A stretch of DNA of 64,000 bases from Lachnoclostridium phytofermentans ISDg (GCF_000018685.1 NC_010001.1:3416001-3480000); one strand, 5' to 3'; shown: positions 14,994-24,215, counted from the stretch's first letter. A program made the numbers and translations. The notes: generated from the letters alone by a model not told the origin.

Positions 14994-17558
14994 CTAATTT
15001 TTCTCTTCCTCAATAACTTTTCTATAAATATTTATATAATTTTCCGTCATCTTTACTGCCGAGAAATTATTCTCAACATAGGTTCTCAGTACTTTTGCTT
15101 TCGGAAATTCCATGTTTTGGACCTTGTAAATCATTTCATCCACATTACTACAAATTAGTTCAGGGAATCCCTTAAGCACCTCAGGAACTGCACCGTTTCC
15201 AAATGCAAGGACAGGTGTACCACATGCCATTGCTTCAACCATTACAAGCCCAAAAGGCTCCTCCCATACAGTTGGAAAAAGCATGCATTTTGCATGTTTC
15301 AGAAGGTTCTGCCTCTCTTTTCCTCCAACAGAACCTACATAACTTATATTCGTATTTGCTTTTATACGCGGTTCTATCGCTTTTTTATAATACTCAATAT
15401 CATAAAGAGGTCCCGCTATAATGAGTCGCATTCCAGTTCTTTCAGCTACATCAAGGGCATAGTTAATCCCTTTATGGGAATATAAAATTCCTAAGAAAAT
15501 AAGGTAATCCTCTTTGCTTTCAGAAAACTCATAATCCTCGGGATTAATACCGTTATATACAGAATAGCCCTGGTTCAAGCCGGCATTTCTTAATGCTTTC
15601 TGACATAGGTAAATAGGATTTTTTGCAGAGTTTTTACGACTATCATGTATGGTACTGATAATAGGTATTGAAAGGTCACACCTGCTTAAGACGGAAGCAT
15701 GAGTATGGTCATGTATGATATCTGCGCCAATAGAAGGAAGGGTTTTTTTTACAAAGTCAGCTATTTTTTCAGAATCCGGACCTTTATGAGTATACGGGAT
15801 TATATTCGCACTACTGATACTACCCTCAGCTGCGAAAAGAAATACTTCATGACCTCGTTTGACAAGCTCTTCCGTAAGGTCATATATAACCCTTTCAATT
15901 CCACCATAATCTTTAGGCGGGACTGGGAAAGCATCAGGGGCTATCTGAATAATTTTTAAGGTATCTTTTTTGCTTTTTACAATACTTGGAACACTTAAGT
16001 GGGCAGGCTGTTCAGAAATCACTTTTTCATAGACCTCCAGATATCCGTCCACCATCTTTTCGGTTGTAAAATGTTTGATTGCATACTCACGAAGCTCGTT
16101 TGGCTTAGAATAGTTTCCTCCCATTACCTTATCTGCCATTTCATCAACGCTGTTGCAAATACATTCTGGAAATCCTTTAAGGACTTCAGGAACGGCTCCA
16201 TTTCCAAGTGCGATGACAGGGGTTCCGCAAGCCATCGCTTCAATCATTACAAGACCAAATGGTTCTTCCCATGAAGTAGGGAATAAAAGGCAGCAAGCTT
16301 TTTTCAGAATCTCTTGCTTCTCCTTGCCTCCTATAGATCCAATATATTGTATCTTCGGATTTTTTCTTATCCTCGGCTCAATTTCATTGTTAAAATAAGC
16401 AAGATCATGTACGGGACCTGCAATAACAAGCCTCTTATTCGTCAGATCTGCAATATCGAGAGCATGCCCCAGCCCTTTCATCTTATCGAGCCTTCCAAGG
16501 TAAAGCATATAATCATCTTTCTCCTCAGAATACTCATACTCTTCCAGATTAAGTCCATTGTACACATAAAATCCATGGCCACCGCCAATTACGTTAAGTG
16601 CTCTTTGGCTAACAAAAACAGGGTAATTTACACGGTAATTAATTGTACCGTGAATCGTGCATATAGTCGGTATATTGAGATTCTTTTTACCCAAAACAGA
16701 AATATGGGTATGATCATGTATGATGTCAACACCCTCGGGCATGGTTCCTAGAACATATTCAGCTATTTGGTTAAAATCGCCCTTACCTGAATGCTGGTAA
16801 GGAATTAAGGTGGCACTTGTTTTGCTTCCTTCCGGCGCATAGAGGTATACCTTATGCCCTCTTCTTACGAGTTCTTCCGTAATTTCATAGATTACTACTT
16901 CTATTCCGCCATAATTTGTAGGAGGTACAGGATAAACATCCGGTGCAACCTGGACAATTGTTAAAATTCTTTTGTGATTTGCCTGACCCTCCAGTTTATT
17001 ATTATTGAGAAGCACTTCAAGTGACTTTTTATTATGCAACAGGCTCGCATCACTTGGTTTAAAACCCAGCGCAAGTTCGTTATGCATATATGCCTTATTA
17101 TAATCTCCAAGTCTAAAGTAGCAGCCACAAAGCTTAAGATGTGGTAGCCAGCTCCAGCACTCCTCCTTGAAAAAACCCAGATTGTCTGCCGATTTCTCTA
17201 TGGATAATGCAAGGCTATACCAGAAAACTGCCATATTTATTTGACCTAGTTCAGTAAATAGCACTCCTAGCCTACATAAGAATTCCGGTCTGGGTAAGTC
17301 ATATTCAAAGGATTTGAATACGATTTTCATTTCGTTTTCTTTGTCCTCTTTTTGTCTGAACATATCTGCAAGCCTGTCACAGGCGATAAGCTTATCTCCT
17401 GTCCAACCTTCCTTTTCTTTTATGAACTTTTCATAATATTCCATAGCCTTATCATATTGCTTGCCATCAAAAAGCTTTTCTGCATAATAAAAAAGCTCTT
17501 TCAAAGTTAGAGCTTCACCATTTTCTAATTTGGTCTCATAAATTGAAGGCATATTCAT
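14994..17558 (-). CDS. TPR protein fused to two tandem GT4 glycosyltransferase domains
   Basis: 854 residues. Residues 20-180 are TPR-like helices resembling the tail of the neighbouring GT2-TPR protein (KSFEYDLPRPEFLCRLG against RSFEYDTPRAEICCQLG). Two GT4 domains follow, at about 197-515 and 535-850, clear duplicates of each other. Both open with a QxAPDxxPVPPxxYGGIE motif and keep the E-x7-E signature (E432/E440 and E767/E775). Domain 1 keeps the phosphate-binding pair in GRLDKMKG (R356, K361). In domain 2 the same place reads GILYSHKG, so the arginine is replaced by isoleucine and only K696 remains. Domain 2 may therefore have altered or lost activity. Ribosome binding site AAGGAG six bases before ATG. 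Confidence 0.88.
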   Translation of the reverse strand: MNMPSIYETKLENGEALTLKELFYYAEKLFDGKQYDKAMEYYEKFIKEKEGWTGDKLIACDRLADMFRQKEDKENEMKIVFKSFEYDLPRPEFLCRLGVLFTELGQINMAVFWYSLALSIEKSADNLGFFKEECWSWLPHLKLCGCYFRLGDYNKAYMHNELALGFKPSDASLLHNKKSLEVLLNNNKLEGQANHKRILTIVQVAPDVYPVPPTNYGGIEVVIYEITEELVRRGHKVYLYAPEGSKTSATLIPYQHSGKGDFNQIAEYVLGTMPEGVDIIHDHTHISVLGKKNLNIPTICTIHGTINYRVNYPVFVSQRALNVIGGGHGFYVYNGLNLEEYEYSEEKDDYMLYLGRLDKMKGLGHALDIADLTNKRLVIAGPVHDLAYFNNEIEPRIRKNPKIQYIGSIGGKEKQEILKKACCLLFPTSWEEPFGLVMIEAMACGTPVIALGNGAVPEVLKGFPECICNSVDEMADKVMGGNYSKPNELREYAIKHFTTEKMVDGYLEVYEKVISEQPAHLSVPSIVKSKKDTLKIIQIAPDAFPVPPKDYGGIERVIYDLTEELVKRGHEVFLFAAEGSISSANIIPYTHKGPDSEKIADFVKKTLPSIGADIIHDHTHASVLSRCDLSIPIISTIHDSRKNSAKNPIYLCQKALRNAGLNQGYSVYNGINPEDYEFSESKEDYLIFLGILYSHKGINYALDVAERTGMRLIIAGPLYDIEYYKKAIEPRIKANTNISYVGSVGGKERQNLLKHAKCMLFPTVWEEPFGLVMVEAMACGTPVLAFGNGAVPEVLKGFPELICSNVDEMIYKVQNMEFPKAKVLRTYVENNFSAVKMTENYINIYRKVIEEEKN

Positions 17559-17659
17559 CCTTATCTCCTTAACTTAAGATATTCAATATAATATATTCCC
17601 ATAGATTGGACAGTGTGAATTAAGTTAATTAATCGTTCATAAAAAGAAACTTAAAGTAA

Positions 17660-17693
17660 AATAACCTTGCTGTTTTAACGCTGCAAGGTTATT
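17660..17693 (-). terminator. Hairpin terminator downstream of the 17.8-kb fragment
   Basis: AATAACCTTGC (17660-17670) pairs with GCAAGGTTATT (17683-17693), and the minus strand continues TTTACTTT. It isolates the fragment at 17803 from the TPR-GT4-GT4 gene. The rest of 17559-17802 holds nothing else I can identify. Confidence 0.65.
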
Positions 17694-17802
17694 ATTTATG
17701 ACAAGTGAAATAGTTTGCTAATTCATCATGTTTAGTATCAAGAACAGCTAACTTAAATGCATATCATGATTTAAAAAGGCATTCCCCTTACTACTACAGC
17801 TG

Positions 17803-18168
17803 CTAAAGGCAGCAGTGATTAGGACTTACATCATTATCCTCAATTTCATAGTCTTCAAATGTTGGCAAAACGAACTGCGTTTCATTAACAAGGATTGGAC
17901 CATTCGGGCCAAGCTGCTGGAAAGTTGGACCGTCATCGAAATCAATCATGTAATCAAGCAGATATCTTAATCCAATTTGAATCGGGGCTTCACCATTATT
18001 GATTACTTGTGTGGTCAGTGCTATCGTTGAATCTGCAAATGTCCCTCCAACGACATTGATATCTAACAGTATGATAATTGCATCCGGTGTAGTCGGAGGA
18101 CCCGGCAAGACATAGGTAGCTCTGAAACCTGTTGTACCTATAGGGGCAACAGTAACTTGTAAGTATAT
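17803..18168 (-). pseudogene. Probable 5'-truncated gene, unknown beta-rich protein
   Basis: The frame is open from 18168 to the stop at 17803, but it offers no ATG or GTG at the front and no ribosome binding site. The only possible start is a TTG at 18108 (reading PGPPTTPDAIIILL). Codons upstream of that TTG (VTVAPIGTTGFRATYVL) read as natural protein, so the gene has probably lost its beginning. The protein has alternating hydrophobic stretches (IALTTQVINNGEAPIQIG) that suggest a beta-sandwich and ends HCCL. It lies between two glycosyltransferase genes of the surface cluster. Function unknown. Confidence 0.5.
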
Positions 18169-18216
18169 TTACATGGTACGCAATATGCATTTTTTTGTTA
18201 CTTTTTATATATACAA

Positions 18217-19191
18217 TTAAGAATAATATAAATGTTCCAACGCTAAAACCTGCATGTATACTTTAATGTACCTATCAGCCATTAGCTCAATACTGAAATT
18301 ATTCTTAACATAATCTCTTAACAGCTGAGGTTTTGGATAGTCTCCGCTAAGAACTTTTTGAACCATTTCATCTACGTTTGTACATATAAAGTCTGGAACG
18401 CCTTGTAGTACTTCAGGTACTGCTCCACTTGGAAATGATAACACTGGTGTTCCGCAAGCCATCGCTTCAATTGCAACCAGCCCAAAGGATTCTTGGCATA
18501 AGGTCGGGAATAATACACATGCAGCATTCTTAAGAAGGTCTTGCTTTCTTCTCCCTCCAACTTCACCGATAAAGATTATATTGGGATTTGCTTTTATCAC
18601 AGGAGCAATTGCCTTATCAAAATAGGCAGTATCATGGATCGGACCAGCAAGTATCAGCATTTTATTGGTTCTTTCTGAAACCTTTATAGCAAATTGAGGC
18701 CCTTTGGATTCATCCAGTTTTCCAATATAAAAAAGGTAATCTTCCTTTGACTCCTTAAATTCAAAGTCTTCCAAACGGATTCCATGATGAATAAAAAAGC
18801 CCTGGTTGCCTCCATACCTTTCTTGAACAGTTCTACTTGCATAAACAGGATATTTTACTGGACAATTTGCTGAAAAGTGCTCCGTACATACCGTCGGTAC
18901 AGGCAATCCAACTCTTCCTATAATGGATGCATGGGTATGGTCATGAATAATATCAATATCCTCTGGTAATGTGGCTGACACATATTTCAATATCTCATGT
19001 TGACTCCATGACTTCTCATGCTGGTATGGGATTAACCTAGCACTCGTATTACTCCCCTTTGGTGCATAAAGAAAGACCTCATGGCCTCTCCTGACCAGTT
19101 CTTCTATTAAGTCGTACATAACACGTTCTATTCCTCCATAGTTAACCGGAGGAATAGGATAAACATCGGGAGCCACCTGAACAATCTTCAT
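18217..19191 (-). CDS. Family 4 glycosyltransferase
   Basis: 324 residues from the ATG at 19191, chosen over a GTG at 19200 because AAGGTGAT lies six bases before the ATG. The protein is a compact GT-B fold close to the two GT4 domains of the gene at 14994: QVAPDVYPIPPVNYGGIE at the front, HDHTHAS near 83-89, and the E-x7-E signature (E234/E242) in QESFGLVAIEAMACG. The usual phosphate-binding arginine is lysine here (GKLDESKG, K158). It transfers a sugar from a nucleotide donor with retention, in the cytoplasm. It belongs to the glycan cluster of the giant repeat protein. The acceptor is not known. Confidence 0.88.
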   Translation of the reverse strand: MKIVQVAPDVYPIPPVNYGGIERVMYDLIEELVRRGHEVFLYAPKGSNTSARLIPYQHEKSWSQHEILKYVSATLPEDIDIIHDHTHASIIGRVGLPVPTVCTEHFSANCPVKYPVYASRTVQERYGGNQGFFIHHGIRLEDFEFKESKEDYLFYIGKLDESKGPQFAIKVSERTNKMLILAGPIHDTAYFDKAIAPVIKANPNIIFIGEVGGRRKQDLLKNAACVLFPTLCQESFGLVAIEAMACGTPVLSFPSGAVPEVLQGVPDFICTNVDEMVQKVLSGDYPKPQLLRDYVKNNFSIELMADRYIKVYMQVLALEHLYYS

Positions 19192-19345
19192 TCTTATCAC
19201 CTTTTTGTTTTAACATAACACAATATATGATTCATATAGTTTTCATGACCCTATTTCAGACAATTTGATACTTAGATTAAAGTAATTACTTTATAAATTT
19301 ATAATTTAGTAAATCTAAGTTGAATATAAATTTATTCAACATTTT

Positions 19346-20719
19346 TTATGGCTTAACAGAAGCCTTTATTAAGTACTGGTATATCTCGAATTGCTTTGAT
19401 AAATCAGGGTTTGACAATTTACATAAATTTTCGATTAATTCGAAGTCTTCTTTTGACTCCATTAATAATTTACCTGCAACATATATATCGCTGTAACCAC
19501 TATCCCTAAACATTTTGTGGATTTCCTTTAGTGTAAAAAATCTCATATGAGTTCTATCCAGAATTCCCGCATCTTCATAAGTCCAATTACCATGAATCAA
19601 TTTTTTGACAATGCTAATATGCATGACATTGGGAATACTAGCTAAAATTTTCCCATCAGGTTTTAGGTACCGTTTGATATTTAGTAGAACCTGCCATGGG
19701 TCTACTAAATGTTCAAGGACATCTCCAAATAAGATGTAGTCAAAGTAGTTTTCATCAAAGTGAACATCTAAGGACTCTATATTATCTGCTGTCACATTGG
19801 CAACAGTTTTCGCGATTTCTGAAGCTCCTTTGTTCAATTCAATTCCATACAGTATAGAGTTAGGATAAGTATTTTTGATCTGTAAGAGGGTATTTCCGCA
19901 TGCGCAGCCTACATCAAGAACAGCAAAGCTTTGAGTTTTAGGCTTGTTAATAAAGTTAATTAATTCTTGACGTGCAAAGGTAGAATACAATGAATTGAAT
20001 CCCCACTTGTCTTCAAATTTCTTTTGATTCAGCTTGAAGGTTTCTAAAGACTGGCTCCCATAATCCTTAAAAGTTATATACCCAAAATTGTGAATAAACG
20101 TATCCTTACAAAGCATCAGTTTGTATCTAGCAATTCTTAAACTAAACGATAAATCATCATCTTCAAAATTACCCGGGGTGAAACCTTCATCAAGCAGGCC
20201 AATTTTTTCTATTGCAGACTTCTTGATTAACAAACAGAAACTTATTAATTTCAATCGTTCTTCCCAAGTTTCAGGATTGGAAATATTATAGGTTTTCGCG
20301 AATTCAAACATCTCTTCAATGCTACTATACTTCACTGGTAGTTGCTGAATAGGGCAATTATTGGTTATAGGGCCAACTGCTCCAATATCATCCGCACTAT
20401 AAAGACATTGGATAAGGTTTTTAAGCCAGTTAGGAGTTACAATGATATCATTATTCATTAGTAGTACAGCATCTCCCAATGCTATATTAATGGCTTGATT
20501 ATACCCTCTTGGGCAGCCGACGTTGTCTGTGTTGATAATCGCTCGGATATCTTGCTGGGATTGAAGCCATTGGGCAGTACCATCGGTAGAATGATTATCG
20601 ACAACGATGATTTCATAGGTTCCATCAGTGGTATACTTCCGTATGCTGTCGATGCACTTTCGCAAAGACTCGAAGTTGTTATGTGCCAAAATGATAATGC
20701 TGGTAACAGGATTCTCCAT
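19346..20719 (-). CDS. Bifunctional GT2 glycosyltransferase - SAM methyltransferase
   Basis: 457 residues. Residues 1-235 are a GT2 domain: TSIIILAHNN, VVDNHSTDGT, the metal site LLMNNDI (87-92), and GFTPGNFEDDDLS. Residues 260-420 are a class I methyltransferase with the SAM-binding loop DVGCACG (269-275) and DVLEHLVDPWQVL. Fusions like this add and methylate sugars in surface glycans, so the glycan made by this cluster is probably O-methylated. That is inference from the family. Ribosome binding site AAAGGAG. It is the first gene of the minus-strand cluster. Confidence 0.87.
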   Translation of the reverse strand: MENPVTSIIILAHNNFESLRKCIDSIRKYTTDGTYEIIVVDNHSTDGTAQWLQSQQDIRAIINTDNVGCPRGYNQAINIALGDAVLLMNNDIIVTPNWLKNLIQCLYSADDIGAVGPITNNCPIQQLPVKYSSIEEMFEFAKTYNISNPETWEERLKLISFCLLIKKSAIEKIGLLDEGFTPGNFEDDDLSFSLRIARYKLMLCKDTFIHNFGYITFKDYGSQSLETFKLNQKKFEDKWGFNSLYSTFARQELINFINKPKTQSFAVLDVGCACGNTLLQIKNTYPNSILYGIELNKGASEIAKTVANVTADNIESLDVHFDENYFDYILFGDVLEHLVDPWQVLLNIKRYLKPDGKILASIPNVMHISIVKKLIHGNWTYEDAGILDRTHMRFFTLKEIHKMFRDSGYSDIYVAGKLLMESKEDFELIENLCKLSNPDLSKQFEIYQYLIKASVKP

Positions 20720-21021
20720 GAACCTATTCTCCTTTTTTTACTTTAATGAGTTTACCAATTTCTTAAGCTCCAGTAAGTCTACATGATTTGGCTGGTTGAG
20801 GCCATCTCTTTAGCTGGTTCCTATGTCACATGCAAGGTGTTTGCTTACAAGGAAAAGAATGGAGGCTATATTTATTATATTTCTGGTATTATCTTATGTG
20901 ATAAATTAGAGGGTCATTATTTATGTAGAATATGACTTTGCCCAAGTAAAGTCTGGCGTTCTTAGTGCCATTATGTCTTTCCAATCATATAATATTAAAA
21001 ACGTTAATATTGGAGAAATTT

Positions 21022-21582
21022 ATGCACTATAATGATTACTATCGATATAATGAATCCCGTTATGATTACGACGAGCCAGAATTTTATGATATCCGCATAA
21101 CCGCTAATAATAATAATAATAATAATACTGCTACAATTAATGAGGATATTTATTCATATCCCGAAAATTTCTCAAACGCTATTGCACTTATTGAGGAAGC
21201 TATTGCCGGTGAAGAAGAGGACAGATTATTTTATACCTATTTAATAAATAATGCACCTACTGCAGAAGATAGGCAAATCATAAGTGGAATACGTGATAAT
21301 GAACTCAGACATCATAGCCTTTTTCTTAAACTTTATAGTGAACTTACAGGACAAACAGCCCCTCAGTTACCTGGCGAACGTTTTGTACCTCCATCAAGTT
21401 ACTGTGAAGGTCTGCAACGTTCCATTATAGGTGAAGAAAGTGCAGTAGCCAAATACCGTCAGATTCTCTTTGCCATGCAAAATCGTGTTCATATCAATAT
21501 GTTAACAGAAATTATTACCGATGAAATCAGACACGGTATTCTTTACACCTATTTATATAGCAAAAATAATTGTAATATTTAA
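21022..21582 (+). CDS. Ferritin-like (rubrerythrin-type fold) protein
   Basis: 186 residues from the ATG at 21022, chosen because TTGGAGAAA precedes it; the ATG at 20965 has no ribosome binding site. After a Tyr/Asn-rich head with seven Asn in a row (an AAT microsatellite), residues 48-180 form a four-helix ferritin-like domain. It has two halves, each with a Glu-rich helix (EEAIAGEEED, GEESA) and an E-x-x-H motif (E94/H97, E168/H171), the ligands of a di-iron site. Proteins of this type handle iron or peroxide and some occur in spore coats. No rubredoxin domain is present. The 300-base gap 20720-21021 holds nothing I recognise. Confidence 0.75.
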   Translation: MHYNDYYRYNESRYDYDEPEFYDIRITANNNNNNNTATINEDIYSYPENFSNAIALIEEAIAGEEEDRLFYTYLINNAPTAEDRQIISGIRDNELRHHSLFLKLYSELTGQTAPQLPGERFVPPSSYCEGLQRSIIGEESAVAKYRQILFAMQNRVHINMLTEIITDEIRHGILYTYLYSKNNCNI

Positions 21583-21625
21583 CGATCCTCTAAATGGTAC
21601 TACCAAAAAAGCTACTGAAACTATG

Positions 21626-21673
21626 AAGTGCACCCTAAATGTTAGTAAAAAAACTAATATTTAAGGTGCACTT
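21626..21673 (+). terminator. Long imperfect hairpin after the ferritin-like gene
   Basis: A 21-bp stem with two mismatched or G-T positions (21626-21646 with 21653-21673, ends AAGTGCACC/GGTGCACTT) and an A-rich loop. No clear T tract follows, so it may stop transcription weakly or protect the mRNA end. Confidence 0.5.
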
Positions 21674-21826
21674 GAATAATAAATCAGTAGCCGTATTTAT
21701 TTTCAAAACCTTTACTCTAACTTTTTAAATATTCTACTTAATTTCGCTTTATATTACACTAAATAACAAATTTCGCATATTGTAATATGGGAGCATTTTT
21801 TATTATAATTAGAATAGGAGAAAAGT

Positions 21827-22198
21827 ATGGGAAACTATAATCGCCAAAGTTTTGATTATCATCACAAAAGAAAAAGAAAACAGAGTCATGTTCATGAAAT
21901 ACAGGGTAGTCTTGAAATAGCAGAGCCAAGTGTAGATCCTCATAACCATCGCTTTGCTATTGTTTCTGGAGAAGCAATTCCAATTGGTCAAAAAGATCAC
22001 ATTCACAATGTAAAGTTTCGAACAGATTTCTATGAGGATCATTTTCATGAATTCTGTGGAAAAACTTCGGGTGCAATTAAAGTTGGTGATAGGCATGTCC
22101 ATTTTCTAGAATCTGTAACAACAGTAAATGACGGTCACAGACACAATTTTAGATTAGCTACCTTTATTCAAGATCAAATTAGTGAAGAAGAATGCTAA
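21827..22198 (+). CDS. YmaF-family histidine-rich protein, second intact copy
   Basis: 123 residues: a basic head (HHKRKRKQ), then the family pattern HVHEIQGSLEIAEP, HNHRFAIVSGEAIP, DHIHNVKFRTDF, DHFHEFCGKTSGAI, RHVHFLESVTTVNDGH and FRLATFIQDQ. It is a paralogue of the gene at 3249. The regular histidine pairs suggest metal binding; no function is established. Ribosome binding site TAGGAGAAAAGT. It is a single gene between the ferritin-like gene and the Csp-like gene, with its own terminator, consistent with a spore-related role but not proving one. Confidence 0.85.
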   Translation: MGNYNRQSFDYHHKRKRKQSHVHEIQGSLEIAEPSVDPHNHRFAIVSGEAIPIGQKDHIHNVKFRTDFYEDHFHEFCGKTSGAIKVGDRHVHFLESVTTVNDGHRHNFRLATFIQDQISEEEC

Positions 22199-22221
22199 TC
22201 TACTCTAAATAATTATGAAGC

Positions 22222-22256
22222 AAGGAAAAGCTCGATTTTCGATCTTTTCCTTCTCA
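22222..22256 (+). terminator. Terminator of the second YmaF-family gene
   Basis: AAGGAAAAG (22222-22230) pairs with CTTTTCCTT (22244-22252), followed by CTCATAA. The T tract is weak. It belongs to the CTTTTCTTGTT-type hairpins seen in several gaps. Confidence 0.6.
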
Positions 22257-22471
22257 TAAATTATACACTACGTTGAAATACTAGCTGATAAATGAAGCCG
22301 TGGTGTTTCCTGCTAAGATAGCCATTTCAATTCTTACTGTAAACATATTTTAATATTCGTTTGTTTTGTTATCCCACTTCTTATGAGATTGTATGAAAAT
22401 TGTAGGATGAATGATGAGCTATTATGATACCTTTATTTTATTTAACTTAACATATTCTCCTCTTTAACAAC

Positions 22472-22500
22472 GAATATAACGATTCTTCTACTCATAACAT
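22472..22500 (+). promoter_or_regulatory. Candidate SigE-type promoter of the Csp-like gene
   Basis: GAATA (22472-22476), 16 bases, then CATAACAT (22493-22500) resembles mother-cell SigE promoters. Transcription would start near 22507, about 40 bases before the proposed start codon. It is the only promoter-like element I see in the 350-base gap 22199-22547. Confidence 0.3.
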
Positions 22501-22547
22501 TATGATAAGAAGTTGTATTCAAAGTCCTATCGAGGAAGGAGATTACT

Positions 22548-24215
22548 ATTAATAAAGTTATTGATGAGAACTACTTTGACCTAATCATAGACAATACATT
22601 GGCTGAACAATTAAGAAAAGATGATAATGTTACGAGAATGAATGAACGAAACTCAATTAATCATGTAACAGCCAGCGATTTTAGAATGTGTATTTTAGAT
22701 ACCTATCCATACCGTATGTTTCCTAAAATTTATACATTAAACTCCACAATAAGTCTAGAAAAGTCTGGCGCATTTAATGTACGGAATTTTATAAATCTCC
22801 CACTCTATGGCCAAGGTATCTTAATGGCTTTTATTGATACTGGTATAGATTATCAACATCAAGCCTTCCGAAACCCTGATGGAACCTCAAGAATCTACTC
22901 TATATGGGATCAAACTATTGAAAATGGACCTCCCCCGACAGGTTTTACGTTCGGAACAGAATATAGTAAGAATTTATTGAATTATGCCTTAAAGCAATCA
23001 AATCCTTATTCAACCGTACCAACAACGGATACTAATGGACACGGTACAATGCTTGCCGGTATAGCTGCTGGTAACCCTAATAGGATAGAAGATTTTAGTG
23101 GTATAGCAACCAGTTCGGAAATAATTGTAGTGAAATTAAAACAAGCAAAAAGGTATAATCGGAGGATTTTTTCAGTACCAGAAAATATTGAATGTTATCA
23201 AGAAACGGATGTCATGCTTGGCATTGAATATGTACGCTCTGTTGCTGCAAAAATCAATAAACCATTAGTAATATGCATAGGTATGGGCTCTAGCCAAGGT
23301 AGTCATGATGGTAGTGGTACTCTAAGTCTTTTAGTAAATAACCTATCACTCACACCACGCATTGGAATAAGTGTCGCTGCCGGGAATGAAGGGAATAATC
23401 ACAGGCATTATAAGGGAGAGGTAACAGAAACTAATATTAAGACACAATTTCATCTGAATATTTCAGAACAAGATAGCATGTTTTCTCTTGAGATATGGCA
23501 AGGACTTCCTTTTAGACTTGCAGTTACCATCACCTCGCCATCTGGTGTAAAATCAACACTGGTTTCTCCGGGATTAAATGAATGTCATGAAATTGATTTT
23601 AACTTGGAGTCGTCAACTATTTATATAAGTAATATAAATTTTGAAGAGGAAACAGGAAATCAGCTTATCCTAATAAGATTTGAAAACGCTAAAAGTGGGA
23701 TTTGGACTATCGAGTTAGTAAGTTTAGAAAAAAGAGCTATTACATTTCATGCATGGCTTCCATCTGGTAACCTCATCACAACCGGAACATATTTTTTTGA
23801 ACCAGACCCAAATATAACCATAACAAGCCCTGGTAATGCAGAAAATACTGTTACTGTAACCGCCTACAATCAATATAATGACAATATAGTTACCGATTCA
23901 AGCAGAGGTTTTACTCTTGGTACATCCGTAAAACCAGACATTGCTGCTCCAGGATATCAATTAACTTGCCCAACGCTTCAAAATTCCTATGGTAGTGCTA
24001 CTGGTACAGGCGCCGCTGCTGCACATACTGCAGGAATTATTGCAATGATCATGGAATGGGCTACATTAAAAGGAAACTATACTACTATAACTGGTAGAGA
24101 TATTGGCGGATTATTAAATCGTGGGGCCTCTAGAAACCCAAATATAGAGTACCCGAATCCTATCTGGGGCTATGGCAAACTCGATCTATACGTGCTATTT
24201 CGACAATTAACCTAG
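22548..24215 (+). CDS. Csp-type subtilase, catalytic serine replaced by glycine
   Basis: 555 residues if translation starts at the ATT at 22548, six bases after GGAAGGAG. No ATG or GTG fits. A TTG at 22599 lacks a ribosome binding site and would cut off NYFDLIIDN, typical of Csp N-termini. The S8 domain keeps Asp97 (FIDTGID), His165 (NGHGT) and the oxyanion Asn280 (AAGNEG). The catalytic serine loop reads ATGTGAAAAHTAG where GTSxAA is expected, so the nucleophile is Gly488 (codon 24009-24011). Csp proteins activate the cortex hydrolase SleC in clostridial germination. C. difficile CspC and CspA are pseudoproteases that relay the germinant signal, and a similar signalling role is likely here. 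The insertion between Asn and Ser (jelly-roll domain) is present. The frame is intact, which argues against a dead gene. Confidence 0.8.
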   Translation: MNKVIDENYFDLIIDNTLAEQLRKDDNVTRMNERNSINHVTASDFRMCILDTYPYRMFPKIYTLNSTISLEKSGAFNVRNFINLPLYGQGILMAFIDTGIDYQHQAFRNPDGTSRIYSIWDQTIENGPPPTGFTFGTEYSKNLLNYALKQSNPYSTVPTTDTNGHGTMLAGIAAGNPNRIEDFSGIATSSEIIVVKLKQAKRYNRRIFSVPENIECYQETDVMLGIEYVRSVAAKINKPLVICIGMGSSQGSHDGSGTLSLLVNNLSLTPRIGISVAAGNEGNNHRHYKGEVTETNIKTQFHLNISEQDSMFSLEIWQGLPFRLAVTITSPSGVKSTLVSPGLNECHEIDFNLESSTIYISNINFEEETGNQLILIRFENAKSGIWTIELVSLEKRAITFHAWLPSGNLITTGTYFFEPDPNITITSPGNAENTVTVTAYNQYNDNIVTDSSRGFTLGTSVKPDIAAPGYQLTCPTLQNSYGSATGTGAAAAHTAGIIAMIMEWATLKGNYTTITGRDIGGLLNRGASRNPNIEYPNPIWGYGKLDLYVLFRQLT

